DNA of 20,941 bases, taken from contig CAIOCC010000237.1 in the NCBI GenBank assembly GCA_903856555.1, positions 1 through 20,941 of the forward strand, read 5' to 3'. The DNA is from an uncultured Bacteroidota bacterium. Its GTDB lineage: Bacteria > Bacteroidota > Bacteroidia > UBA7662. The translations under genes were made by a program, and so were the position numbers. The number at the start of each line of letters is the position of its first letter. The stretch's first letter is position 1. Shown piece after piece: positions 6,986 to 15,848 of the stretch. The notes under the pieces are model-generated. The model was not told the DNA's origin, did no database searches, and saw nothing but the letters and a program-made list of their open reading frames with translations.

Positions 6986-8347
6986 ATGAATCGTTTATCT
7001 AGCATGCTCATCAGGGCCTTTGCCCTGCCCTTGGTAGCGACTTTTTTGATTGTGCAGTTCATCCTGGTGATGCAATTCTTGTGGCTTTACATCGATGACC
7101 TGGTAGGCAAAGGCTTGGAATGGTGGATCATCGCCGAGCTCATCTTTTACGCCTCGGCCAGTTTTGTGCCGATGGCACTCCCCCTAGCTCTTCTTTTGGC
7201 TTCCATTATGACGCTGGGTAACTTGGCGGAGAACGGGGAATTGACGGCCATCAAAGCATCGGGGATTTCGTTCATGCGTTTTTTGCGTCCACTGCTGTTC
7301 GTGGTTGTAGGGATTTCGATGCTGGCCTTTTATTTCTCGGATACCTTGCTCCCCTCCTCTCGGCTCAAATTTGGTTCGCTTCTGTACGATGTTCAACAAA
7401 AAAAGCCATCCCTCGCCATCAAGCCCGGCGTTTTTTACCAGGACATCGAAGGCTATTCCCTGATGGTCCGACGCAAAGGCAAGGACCCGCAGACCCTTCT
7501 TGGTATTTGGATCTACGACCGGACGATTTCGGGATCCTACCCCCAGGTCACCTACGCCAAACAAGGCCGGTTGATTCACAGCCCGGACCAGCGTTTTTTG
7601 ACCATCGAACTCCGCAACGGCTTCACCTATGCGGACCGTACCCCATCGGGCAAAGCCAACCTAAGCGATGGTGAATCCAGGATTCGTTTCAAAAAGCAAG
7701 AGATTCATTTGGACCTCAGCCAACTCAAACTGCGGCGCAGCGACGAAAGTCTCTTCAAAGATTATTATTCCATGCTCAATTCCAGGCAGTTACGATTGGC
7801 CATTGATTCCCTGCGTCGCGACAATGCCAGCCGTGATTCGGCCCTCAATGCTTTGATACTGGGGCAGTATCACTTTGGCCGACCCCAATCCGATCCTGTC
7901 TTTGATTCAGCGTTGACCGAAGGGATTCCGCCTTCGACTTGGAACGACCCCGAACTATCGCAGGAGGCCCTTCGCCAAATCCAAACGGTGCGATCCTACA
8001 CCGATATGAAAAATCGGGAAATGCAGAGCCGCAAAGAACTAACTGCACGTTATGTTATCGAATTGCATCGAAAATTTTCTTTGTCTTTTGCCTGCATTCT
8101 TTTGTTTTTGTTGGGAGCCCCGCTGGGAGCCATCATTCGCAAAGGAGGTCTGGGCATGCCAACGGTGGTGGCCATTGCAGGGTTTTTGGTTTACCATATC
8201 CTGACCATGACCAGCGAGAAATTGGCCCGGGAAGGGAGCCTGGCTCCGGAATGGTCCATGTGGATTTCTAGTCTGTTCCTATTGCCGGTAGCCCTGGTTT
8301 TGGTTTACCGAGCCAACCGAGACCGAACTTTTCGTTGGATTAGCTGA
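6986..8347 (+). CDS. LptF/LptG (YjgP/YjgQ) family LPS-export permease
   Basis: This 453-residue inner-membrane protein belongs to the LptF/LptG family, which with LptB pulls LPS from the inner membrane toward the LptC-A-D bridge. Three N-terminal helices contain FILVMQFLWLYIDDLVGKGLEWW and the loop LASIMTLGNLAENGELTAIKASG, which in the family contacts the LptB ATPase. A large periplasmic beta-jellyroll domain (about 130-370) and three C-terminal helices follow, with FACILLFLLGAPLGAIIRKGG. The start at 6986 gives MNRLSSMLIRAF, matching the usual family N-terminus. ATG at 6974 and TTG at 6923 are alternatives. The lptB, lptC and lptD genes are not in this window. Glycosyltransferase genes start 10 bp downstream, in keeping with a cell-envelope operon. 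Confidence 0.9.
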   Translation: MNRLSSMLIRAFALPLVATFLIVQFILVMQFLWLYIDDLVGKGLEWWIIAELIFYASASFVPMALPLALLLASIMTLGNLAENGELTAIKASGISFMRFLRPLLFVVVGISMLAFYFSDTLLPSSRLKFGSLLYDVQQKKPSLAIKPGVFYQDIEGYSLMVRRKGKDPQTLLGIWIYDRTISGSYPQVTYAKQGRLIHSPDQRFLTIELRNGFTYADRTPSGKANLSDGESRIRFKKQEIHLDLSQLKLRRSDESLFKDYYSMLNSRQLRLAIDSLRRDNASRDSALNALILGQYHFGRPQSDPVFDSALTEGIPPSTWNDPELSQEALRQIQTVRSYTDMKNREMQSRKELTARYVIELHRKFSLSFACILLFLLGAPLGAIIRKGGLGMPTVVAIAGFLVYHILTMTSEKLAREGSLAPEWSMWISSLFLLPVALVLVYRANRDRTFRWIS

Positions 8348-8357
8348 ACAACCGGTC

Positions 8358-9617
8358 ATGGATGCAGCCTCCACTTCCCTGAAGGTCCTTCAGGTTTACA
8401 ACCGAATCCCCTATCCCCTGCGGGATGGCGGTGTCAAAGCCGTCCACCATATGGCCACCTGCCTGGAGCAATTAGGGCACAAGGTTCGCTGGTTTTGCAT
8501 GAATCCAACCCGAAACCGGGTCGAAGCCTCGGAACTTCCATCGGACTTGGCCCAAGGGCGAAGGATGCAAACCGTGGACCTGCGCAGCGATATCTCGGTG
8601 TTCGGAGCCCTGCTTTCGTTGTTTCAACGCAAACCCTACCACCTCAGTCGTTTTGAACAAGACGAAGTTTCCAAAAAACTACGCCAAACCCTGGATGAAG
8701 AGCGACCGGATGTGGTCCTCGTGGAGGGGCTTGCGGCCGCGCTCTACTTGCCTTTGTTGCGCCAATACCCGGTCCGGGTATTCTACAGAGCCCACAATGT
8801 TGAAAGTGAAATCTTGCGCCAAAAAGCCCGTTCCTATCCCCGCTGGCATCCCTTGTTTTGGTGGATGGGCTTGGAATATCGCAAAGTGTTAGCTTTCGAA
8901 AAAAAAGTATTGAACGAATCCGACGCCGTCTTGGCAATCAGCGCCGAAGACTCCGTAACATTATCCAAAATGCAATCTTCCCCCAAGCCCGTGATTACCT
9001 TGGGCTACTGGCCACCAAATCCATTCACCCCAAAAAACCTTGCGGCCTTTCATAACAACATTCAAGTCCTAAGGGGGCCGGAACATTCCGGGCTCCGCTT
9101 GGGATTCATCGGCACCTTGGATTGGTTACCCAACTTGGATGCCGTTCAATGGTTTTTGGAGGATTGGCTTCCTCAATTCCGCACGATTCATCCATCGCCA
9201 ACCTTTCATCTCGCCGGCCGCAAGATACCGTCCGGATTGGGAGCGGATTTTCCTGGGGTCGTGGTTCACGGCGAAGTAGAGGACGCCTCCGCCTTTATGG
9301 CGCAATGCGACCTTCTGGTGATGCCATTGCGCATGGGAAGCGGTCTTAAAATCAAAGCCCTGGAGGCCATTTGGTTGGGCATTCCCCTCCTTTCGACTAC
9401 TCTGGGGGTTCAGGGGCTGGGGCTGCGGCCTCGTTTGGACTATTGGCCCGCCGAAAATCCTGCCGAATTTCTTGAAGGCCTTCAAAGGCTCTACGCAGAG
9501 CCCGAGCTTTTGGACCAAATGCGGCAAAACGCCCTTCAAACTCTGAAGGAACACCTTCAACCGGATCTTCAATTGAAGAGCCTTTCGGACTTGCTTCAAC
9601 CTTTAACTTCGGCTTGA
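8358..9617 (+). CDS. Glycosyltransferase family 4 (GT-B fold)
   Basis: This 419-residue cytoplasmic enzyme has two Rossmann-like domains. The N-terminal one starts LKVLQVYNRIPYPLRDGG (8-25), the glycine-rich acceptor-side loop of GT-B enzymes, and includes RAHNVES at 144-150. The C-terminal one contains GFIGTLDWLPNLDAV (249-263) and the donor-binding stretch PLRMGSGLKIKALEA (323-337), where Glu336 closes the motif that contacts the nucleotide-sugar. Family knowledge predicts a retaining transferase using a UDP- or GDP-sugar in assembly of a surface glycan; the sugar cannot be told. It follows the LptF/G gene by 10 bp and precedes a GT2 gene by 4 bp, so the three are very probably co-transcribed. 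Confidence 0.88.
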   Translation: MDAASTSLKVLQVYNRIPYPLRDGGVKAVHHMATCLEQLGHKVRWFCMNPTRNRVEASELPSDLAQGRRMQTVDLRSDISVFGALLSLFQRKPYHLSRFEQDEVSKKLRQTLDEERPDVVLVEGLAAALYLPLLRQYPVRVFYRAHNVESEILRQKARSYPRWHPLFWWMGLEYRKVLAFEKKVLNESDAVLAISAEDSVTLSKMQSSPKPVITLGYWPPNPFTPKNLAAFHNNIQVLRGPEHSGLRLGFIGTLDWLPNLDAVQWFLEDWLPQFRTIHPSPTFHLAGRKIPSGLGADFPGVVVHGEVEDASAFMAQCDLLVMPLRMGSGLKIKALEAIWLGIPLLSTTLGVQGLGLRPRLDYWPAENPAEFLEGLQRLYAEPELLDQMRQNALQTLKEHLQPDLQLKSLSDLLQPLTSA

Positions 9618-9621
9618 ATCC

Positions 9622-10809
9622 ATGTGGTCGTTTGTAACAGGTTTGCTATCATCCGCTGCGCTCTTTCACAGCTACATCCTCTACCCTTGGCATATGCGCC
9701 GGGCGGCCCGTCATCAAGAAGACTTTGAACCGCTGGAGTCGTTTCCGGAGGTCGTCATCCTGATGGCGGCCCGCAACGAAGAAAAGCATATCCGCCCCAA
9801 AGTCCTTTCGGTCTTTCGCTCCTCCTACCCCAAGGCCAAGATTAAATTCTATGTCGGAACCGATGCCTGTACCGACCAAACCGATCCCATCCTGGAAGAA
9901 CTAACGACCGTCTACCCGGGTTTGAGGCATCGCCGCTTTGAAACACGAACCGGGAAGCCCCGCATCATTCAAGCCCTCTACGAGGAGGTCTGCCTCGAAA
10001 ACCCCGAGGACTCCATCCTGGTTCTCACGGATGCCGATACGCTTTTGGAAGAAAAAACCTTGGCAGAATTGGTGCTTCCATTTGGGGAAACAAACGTCGG
10101 TGGGGTGCAGGCTCGCATTTTGGCTATCCAACCAGATCAAACCCAGGCCACCAAGGTCTCTGCACCCGAAATCCAATACCTGGAACGGGAAATGATTACC
10201 AAACAAGGCGAATCCCAACGCGGTTGTGTCATGGGGGGCTACGGGGCCCTCATGGCTTTGCGCTGTTCGGATTTCGTAAAAGTCCCCGAAGGCTTTATTG
10301 TCGATGATTTTTATTGGTTCGCGGCCATCTTGCGCAAAGGACGGCGAGTGGTTTTTGCCTCCAACGCCGTGGCCCGTATGCCCATTGAAGGCGATGCCGC
10401 TGTACAGTTCCGCCGCAAACGCCGATTGGGCAAAGGCAATCTTCAAAACTTATGGGCCTTCCGCACCCTGGCCCTGAACCGCCGCCTGGCCTACGCATGG
10501 ATTTCTCACAAAGTCATTCGTTGGCTGAGTCCTTGGCTCCTGCTGGTCACCGTTTTGTCCTGGGGATGGGCCTTGAGTGGCAGCGCATGGGGCCTGGCCT
10601 TGGTATTACTGGGCGGAATTGAATTCACCGCCCTCTTGATTTTGATTCAGCGCAATCGACGAACTCCCGCCGTTTGGGCCCAACGCCTGGGGGCTCCTTT
10701 GCATTTCTTGCACATGAATCTGGCCTTGGCCCTAGGGGCCTGGGATTTGTTATGGGAAAAATTAAGAGGCCGACAGGCCCGCGTTTGGTGGGATAACCAA
10801 AAGCCCTAA
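9622..10809 (+). CDS. Membrane-anchored glycosyltransferase family 2
   Basis: This 395-residue enzyme has an N-terminal membrane segment (about 1-22), a cytoplasmic GT-A domain and about three C-terminal membrane segments (about 300-375). The GT-A domain shows MAARNEEKHI (48-57), an acidic GTDACTD (79-85), the metal-binding TDADT (136-140), VDDFYWF (227-233) and a basic RRKRRLGKGN (264-273) in place of the usual QxxRW. This is the processive GT2 architecture seen in hyaluronan/cellulose-synthase-like enzymes and in undecaprenyl-linked transferases. It probably adds or polymerises a sugar of a surface polysaccharide at the inner membrane. It overlaps the convergent DUF6588 gene by 4 bases at the stop codons. 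Substrate unknown. Confidence 0.87.
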   Translation: MWSFVTGLLSSAALFHSYILYPWHMRRAARHQEDFEPLESFPEVVILMAARNEEKHIRPKVLSVFRSSYPKAKIKFYVGTDACTDQTDPILEELTTVYPGLRHRRFETRTGKPRIIQALYEEVCLENPEDSILVLTDADTLLEEKTLAELVLPFGETNVGGVQARILAIQPDQTQATKVSAPEIQYLEREMITKQGESQRGCVMGGYGALMALRCSDFVKVPEGFIVDDFYWFAAILRKGRRVVFASNAVARMPIEGDAAVQFRRKRRLGKGNLQNLWAFRTLALNRRLAYAWISHKVIRWLSPWLLLVTVLSWGWALSGSAWGLALVLLGGIEFTALLILIQRNRRTPAVWAQRLGAPLHFLHMNLALALGAWDLLWEKLRGRQARVWWDNQKP

Positions 10810-12002
10810 AATCCAACCGACAAACCGCCGCAATACCCTTTGTATTCACCCAAGGTGAATGCCTCGGCATGCACGGCAATCATCAAGATTTTGGCCCTTA
10901 CGCCAACCCCCATACGCAAGGTGCGGTTGCTTTTGGTTTCGATGTCCAAGGGCTTGTCCAGCGAGGTCCATTCCTCGGTGAACCGCAAAGGATTGTTTGG
11001 GTCCGGGGTCAAACCGCTGCGTATCGGGTAATTTCCTTCGGCCACCAAACGAAAAGTAGATTCCTGCATGCCCAGGCTCGCAAAACCGGTGACCATAAGA
11101 ATTTTTTTGGAGAGAATGAGGCCGAGGCCCGTTGCCCTCCCTTCCATAAACAGCCGTTGCTTTGAAAAATCCTCGGAACCATTGATCCGATAATCCGCCA
11201 AAACCACATTCCCCGGAAGGGTGCGGGGGTAATCCGAGGCGCTTGGTCCATCAACGCGGGTGTCCAGGGCGTAACTCATCCGGGAATGATTGGCATAAAC
11301 ACTCATACTCAGGGGAAAGCGCTTGAGGACCGGGATCCATTGCAATAGCTCGTGTTTGATGCCGACCCCCCAAAAACGAATCTCCCCTCGTAACAAATTA
11401 TCAGGCACCAAATTCCCCCCCACGGTCGATAGATCCAAAACCGGCGCATACCGAATATTGAGCTCGGTATTTTTGATCAGGCCTATATTGGCTTGGATAT
11501 AAGGCGCAAACACATTACGCATTCCCAAACCTTTGAGCAGATCCGGCAACGTATCCAATGCGACGGATCGCAGGCCACCCGGAGCGGTGGAATCTGCCAA
11601 TGTCCCAAACACAACCCAGGATGGCGATGCGGCATTTCGTTCGCCGGCAATGGTGGGAACCCGATCGGCCTGCCCTCCCAAAGGGCGTATGTTCTGCAAT
11701 CCCAAGGCATTGGCATCAAAAGTCCGGTCTGTTTCGGGCAGGGTCAACATGGTAGCCCCGGCCTGGACATTGAAGCGTAGGAGTTTAAGGGAATTGGCTG
11801 TATTGAACCAGTTTTGACCCAAAGCCTGCGAAAAACCCCGACCCAAAGGACCCACATAGGCGCCCACCAAACGATTGGCATCTTCACGGCCTCCGGATAA
11901 CACCCCCAGGGCTGCATCCTGGGCACGGACCTTGGTCATGGTACATCCAAAGACAACTGCAAGGATAAAATACAAGGCGGAGGAGCGGAAGAAATGATTC
12001 AT
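10806..12002 (-). CDS. DUF6588-like outer-membrane beta-barrel protein
   Basis: This 398-residue protein has a signal peptide (about 1-29, ending KVRAQ) followed by alternating strands of a predicted outer-membrane barrel. FGC at 18-20 weakly resembles a lipobox, but ordinary signal-peptidase cleavage after VRAQ fits better. The segments AYVGPLGRGFSQALGQNWFN and NIRYAPVLDL, with strands such as EIRFWGVGIKHELLQWIP, resemble the DUF6588 family of Bacteroidota barrels, whose function is unknown. The protein ends in a glycine/aromatic strand (GGLSVGF) typical of BAM-inserted barrels. ATG at 12002 starts the signal peptide; an upstream TTG is unlikely. The gene lies 61 bp after a GT9 gene on the same strand and has a good promoter motif in that gap, so it may be transcribed on its own. 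Confidence 0.72.
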   Translation of the reverse strand: MNHFFRSSALYFILAVVFGCTMTKVRAQDAALGVLSGGREDANRLVGAYVGPLGRGFSQALGQNWFNTANSLKLLRFNVQAGATMLTLPETDRTFDANALGLQNIRPLGGQADRVPTIAGERNAASPSWVVFGTLADSTAPGGLRSVALDTLPDLLKGLGMRNVFAPYIQANIGLIKNTELNIRYAPVLDLSTVGGNLVPDNLLRGEIRFWGVGIKHELLQWIPVLKRFPLSMSVYANHSRMSYALDTRVDGPSASDYPRTLPGNVVLADYRINGSEDFSKQRLFMEGRATGLGLILSKKILMVTGFASLGMQESTFRLVAEGNYPIRSGLTPDPNNPLRFTEEWTSLDKPLDIETKSNRTLRMGVGVRAKILMIAVHAEAFTLGEYKGYCGGLSVGF

Positions 12003-12026
12003 CGTGTTACGAGTTAAGGTGAAAGG

Positions 12027-12034
12027 CAAACCTA
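12027..12034 (-). promoter_or_regulatory. Candidate Bacteroidota -7 promoter element
   Basis: Read on the minus strand this is TAGGTTTG, an exact match to the TAnnTTTG -7 element of Bacteroidota primary-sigma promoters, 24 bases before the ATG of the DUF6588-like gene. The expected -33 TTG at proper spacing is only partly met by a GCTG, so the match is incomplete. Confidence 0.45.
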
Positions 12035-12063
12035 GTACGGCGAAGATACGCAGCCTAGATAAA

Positions 12064-13221
12064 TCAAATACGATCGGAAGCAGGAAGGTTTGCCAAGGAA
12101 GGGGGCCTCAATTCCAAAACCGCCTTCATGACTTCCTCCACTGGAATCCGATTCATGCAGGGGTTGTCCGGAAGAACACAGCGGACTTGTCCGCAGGGGT
12201 TGCAGGGTAATTTTTTGTGCAATGCCCTGAAAAAAGGCACTTTGGGAGAAAATATTTCGGGCTCCCCTGGCCCAAAAAGCCCCACCGTTGGACAACCGGC
12301 GGCGACCGCTAAGTGCATGGGGCCGCTTTCGTTTCCTACCATTAGATGCGCCCCTGCTAACAAAGAAATTAACCTCGATACAGGGCGGCCCTCCATCCAA
12401 GTATGGGTTTCAAAATCCAGCATCGCGCGGATGCGCTCCACATCGCCTTGCTCATCCGGTGTTCCAACAAAAACAATGTCCAAATTCATTTCGGAATGCA
12501 ATCGGCCTGCCAGTTCGGCCCATCGATGAAGAGACCATCTTCGTAACAATTTTCGGGCCCCGGTATGGAGAATCGCGTAATGCGTCAAATCGTGCCGATT
12601 CAAAAAGAGCTCGGCCTCCGTACGGGCAGCCGGGACGGTCCTCAACAGCCGTTGGCCGGGCTGATCCAAGCCCAACCATCGCAGGCTTTCCTCCGGACCC
12701 GCCTTCAGCCAAGGACCCGCCAGTACCAGGTTGATATCCCATTCATGGAGCTGAGGCTTGCCTACCAAGCGACGCAGCAAACGAATGGTGCCCCGATCCC
12801 TGCGCGCTCTCACCCCGCTCTTCAAAGCATAAAGGAGGGTTCGCCAGCTTCCCCTCCCCTCGATCACCACATCGTAAGCCATTTCGGTCGGAGGTGCTTG
12901 TTCCCTCCATACTCTATGAAGCCCATCTTGACCCTCCATCCATTCGCCGACCGTTCGCTGGCACCATAGATCGATTTTGGCACCTGGATTATCGTTCGCA
13001 AGAGCCTTGATCATGGGGAGGGTGGTGACCATATCCCCGATCTCATCCAGTCGGATGACCAAAAAACGCAAGCCCCCATCGCTCCTGTTTTCGTCGGCCC
13101 TCTTAAGGCGGCGTCCGAAGGGATGAAGCAGGGTACCCAACAAGGGCCAAAACAGACCGCAAAGGGCCGAGACCCCAAAGTACAAGCGCTCGTTTCGCAA
13201 CATCCCTGCAAATCTGAGCAT
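12064..13221 (-). CDS. Glycosyltransferase family 9 (heptosyltransferase-like)
   Basis: This 385-residue GT-B enzyme resembles WaaC/WaaF/WaaQ-type ADP-heptose:LPS transferases. Diagnostic pieces are VIRLDEIGDMVTTLP (55-69), the acceptor-side loop of GT9; TGARKLLRRWSLHRW (220-234); and the donor site NESGPMHLAVAAGCPTVGLFG (297-317) followed by GPGEPEIFSP. A cysteine-rich end, CNPCGQVRCVLPDNPC (340-355), is also common in GT9 proteins. It most likely adds a heptose-type sugar to the lipid A core on the cytoplasmic face of the inner membrane. An N-terminal hydrophobic or basic stretch of about 40 residues, longer than in enterobacterial enzymes, may bind the membrane. ATG at 13221 is used; Met7 is an alternative. 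It diverges from the Wzz-like gene across 90 bp. Confidence 0.88.
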   Translation of the reverse strand: MLRFAGMLRNERLYFGVSALCGLFWPLLGTLLHPFGRRLKRADENRSDGGLRFLVIRLDEIGDMVTTLPMIKALANDNPGAKIDLWCQRTVGEWMEGQDGLHRVWREQAPPTEMAYDVVIEGRGSWRTLLYALKSGVRARRDRGTIRLLRRLVGKPQLHEWDINLVLAGPWLKAGPEESLRWLGLDQPGQRLLRTVPAARTEAELFLNRHDLTHYAILHTGARKLLRRWSLHRWAELAGRLHSEMNLDIVFVGTPDEQGDVERIRAMLDFETHTWMEGRPVSRLISLLAGAHLMVGNESGPMHLAVAAGCPTVGLFGPGEPEIFSPKVPFFRALHKKLPCNPCGQVRCVLPDNPCMNRIPVEEVMKAVLELRPPSLANLPASDRI

Positions 13222-13311
13222 AAACAACCCTTCTTGGAACGCTGACCACGGCGATGGGTGGTCCCTACGCTGTATTTTTACGATTCATCAAGCGTTGAGA
13301 CCCCCCAAACC

Positions 13312-14415
13312 ATGCCAAACAACCAAAACGAATACGATTCCTCGGGAATTTTTCGGTTCCTCTGGACCCACCGCCTTTTGCTGGGCCTAGGCGGCCTGAG
13401 TGGAGCCTTGTTGGGTGTCCTTTTTTCGTCCTCCTGGTTTGTCACCCCCCTCTATGAATCCAAAGTCGTTTTTTACCCCGCAACGGTGAATTCGATTTCC
13501 AAGGCCCTTCTCTCGGACAACCCTTCCGACAAAACCGACGTTCTCGAATTCGGGGCCGAGGAGCAAAGCGATCAACTGATTCAAATTTTGTATTCGGATG
13601 ATATTCGCGATAGCATTGTTAGGCGATTTGACTTGATGAACCATTACGAAATTCCTTCCAATGCCAAATTTCGTAACACTTTATTGCAAAAAGAATACGA
13701 AAAACTCATTCAATTTAAACGAACGGAATACATGTCGGTGGAAATCACCGTCAGGGACCGGGATCCTAAGATTGCGGCCGAAATCGCCAATACAATCGCC
13801 TCTCTTTTGGACCAAACCAAAAACAAAATTCAAAACGAGCAAGCCCAAAAGTCTTTTAAAATCGTTGAAAATCAATACCTTGCCAAGAAAGCTTGGATCG
13901 AAAAGCTCAACGATTCCCTTAATTTTTTTCGTTCGCAAGGCATTTTTGATTACGAACTTCAGGCAGACCACCTCACCGAAGTTCAGGTTCAATCCTTGTC
14001 GACCCGAGCCGAGGCCCAGGGCAAAGTAGAAACCCTGCGCAAGCTCAAGGTCAGCGAATCCGATACTGGCATTATCAATAACCTGGCGAGGCAGCGAGGC
14101 AGCGAAGCCTCTTTAATCGATATAGGTCGCCAACTCAAAATACTTGAACTCTACGGGGGCGCTTACAATTCGGTCAAGGAACAACTCGAAAAAGAGAACG
14201 AAGAATTGGTCAAGGTCCGAATGCGCTACGATCGCTCCCGGGTTGACTTGGAAGAGGTACTTCCTGTCAAATTTCTGGTGAATTCTGCCCGGCCATCCGA
14301 AAAGAAGGCCTACCCGGTGCGTTGGCTCATTGTGGTCCTGGCTGGGACCGGCTCCCTGCTCCTGGCCGCCCTTTACGCGACTTTTCGGCATCAATTACAG
14401 GAACTGAAAAATTAA
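13312..14415 (+). CDS. Wzz-like chain-length determinant / polysaccharide co-polymerase
   Basis: This 367-residue inner-membrane protein has one membrane segment near each end (about 21-42 and 337-357) flanking a long periplasmic region. That region begins with the Wzz motif VTPLYESKVVFYPAT and contains an extended coiled coil (about 165-315). The stretch VNSARPSEKKAYPVRW before the second membrane segment is the proline-rich signature of Wzz/PCP proteins. There is no cytoplasmic kinase domain, so it is of the PCP-1 or short PCP-2 type. It sets polymer length together with a Wzy polymerase, and the next gene, overlapping it by one base (TAATG), encodes a Wzy/WaaL-like protein. ATG at 13312 is used instead of an upstream GTG because it gives the normal short cytoplasmic N-terminus. 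Confidence 0.85.
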   Translation: MPNNQNEYDSSGIFRFLWTHRLLLGLGGLSGALLGVLFSSSWFVTPLYESKVVFYPATVNSISKALLSDNPSDKTDVLEFGAEEQSDQLIQILYSDDIRDSIVRRFDLMNHYEIPSNAKFRNTLLQKEYEKLIQFKRTEYMSVEITVRDRDPKIAAEIANTIASLLDQTKNKIQNEQAQKSFKIVENQYLAKKAWIEKLNDSLNFFRSQGIFDYELQADHLTEVQVQSLSTRAEAQGKVETLRKLKVSESDTGIINNLARQRGSEASLIDIGRQLKILELYGGAYNSVKEQLEKENEELVKVRMRYDRSRVDLEEVLPVKFLVNSARPSEKKAYPVRWLIVVLAGTGSLLLAALYATFRHQLQELKN

Positions 14416-15848
14416 TGCAGCGCTGGGCCGTTGGACTGCTGGCCGGGGCCTGGGCGCTGGTTTTGGGCGGAGGACTTGCCTTGGAGCAATGGTGGGTTCT
14501 GGCTCTCCCTTTTGGGTTGGCTTTCTTGGCCTTGTGCATCCTTCGTTTGGATGCGGCTCTTCTCGTTCTGGCTGCTCTTACGCCCCTTAGTGTACTTATC
14601 GATGATCCGTCGTTGGGTTTTGCTGTTCAAATTCCCACCGACCCGATGATGTTGGTCATCAGTGCTGTTCTGGTCGGCCGATGGCTTTGGATCCAACCTC
14701 CTTCCAAGGCCTTGCTGACCCATCCCATCACCCTCATCCTGGTGTTATGGACCCTTTGGATGGTGTACACGATTCCAGCCTCGTCAAGTCCCTGGGTTTC
14801 CCTCAAATTTGTACTATCCAATACCTGGAAAGTTTTGCCCTGTTATTTTGGCGCAGTCCTCCTCTTCCAAAAAAATCGTAACATTCTTCGATTCTGGTGG
14901 TTATACCTTATTCCGCTGGCTTTTGTCGCGGCTTGGAGCCTCTATCAGCACGCCAATGATGGCTTTACCAAAGAGGCCAGCTATTGGGCCTCCGAACCAT
15001 TTGTTATCAACCATGGCATTTACGGGGCGATGTTGGCATTTCTTATCCCGCTGGTGGTCCTTTACTTGATTAAACCCGAAGTCCTTGGGAGCACGGCCCG
15101 CCTTCGGCCCTTGTTTTTGGCGCTCCTGGTCCTCCTGACCATCGCCGTCATCATGAGCTATACGCGGGCTGCTTGGGTGAGTTTGGCCGCTGCCTTGGGT
15201 TTTTGGCTGGTCTTGGTATCGGGCCTACGGTTTCGTTGGTTTATGACCGTGATCGTTCTGGTGACGGTTTTGGTGGCCATCAACAGCGGGCCCCTCCTGA
15301 TGTTTTTGATGCGTAACAAAACCGATTCCCAAGATCGCCTCGACAAGCACCTTCAATCCATCTCCAATGTTCGCAGCGATGCCTCCAATTTGGAACGGCT
15401 TAACCGCTGGGCGGCGGGTCTGCGGATGTTCCAAGAACGACCCTGGCTGGGTTGGGGACCGGGTACCTACATGTTGCAATACGCTCCCTACCAAAACCCC
15501 TACCAAAAAACCATCATCAGCACCAACAACGCGGATGTAGGAGGAATTCACTCTGAATATTTTGGACCCCTGGTCGAAACGGGCGTTCCCGGCTTCCTTC
15601 TTTTTGCGAGTCTGGTTTTGGCCTCCCTCCAAAGGGGCATGGTCCTATGGCGGCGTTTAAAAAATCCGGAACACCAACGCGAGCGGGCCCTGTCCTTGGC
15701 GGCAGTCCTGGGACTGGTCACCTACTATACCCACGGTTTGCTTAACAATTACCTGGATATGGACAAAACCTCCCTGTTATTTTGGTCCATGTTGGCCGTC
15801 TTGGTGGCCTTGGACCTCAAAACCACCCCCGCCAAGCAACAAGCTTAA
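14415..15848 (+). CDS. O-antigen ligase / polymerase family membrane protein (WaaL/Wzy-like)
   Basis: This 477-residue polytopic membrane protein has about 10-12 helices. The large periplasmic loop carries ERLNRWAAGLRMFQERPWLG and WGPGTYMLQYAP, then GIHSEYFGPLVETGVPG, the hallmark region of the O-antigen ligase family; SYTRAAW in an earlier helix also fits. Members either ligate polysaccharide from undecaprenyl diphosphate to lipid A core or polymerise repeat units, and sequence alone does not separate the two. The preceding Wzz-like gene, joined through TAATG, favours a polymerase (Wzy) role. The start is fixed by this translational coupling. Its stop codon shares the palindrome TTAA with that of the convergent ABC permease gene. 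Confidence 0.85.
   Translation: MQRWAVGLLAGAWALVLGGGLALEQWWVLALPFGLAFLALCILRLDAALLVLAALTPLSVLIDDPSLGFAVQIPTDPMMLVISAVLVGRWLWIQPPSKALLTHPITLILVLWTLWMVYTIPASSSPWVSLKFVLSNTWKVLPCYFGAVLLFQKNRNILRFWWLYLIPLAFVAAWSLYQHANDGFTKEASYWASEPFVINHGIYGAMLAFLIPLVVLYLIKPEVLGSTARLRPLFLALLVLLTIAVIMSYTRAAWVSLAAALGFWLVLVSGLRFRWFMTVIVLVTVLVAINSGPLLMFLMRNKTDSQDRLDKHLQSISNVRSDASNLERLNRWAAGLRMFQERPWLGWGPGTYMLQYAPYQNPYQKTIISTNNADVGGIHSEYFGPLVETGVPGFLLFASLVLASLQRGMVLWRRLKNPEHQRERALSLAAVLGLVTYYTHGLLNNYLDMDKTSLLFWSMLAVLVALDLKTTPAKQQA

Noticed and set aside
9126..10446. Long minus-strand frames inside the GT4 and GT2 genes.
   Set aside because: Shadow frames opposite well-supported enzymes, with no domain signatures or start context.
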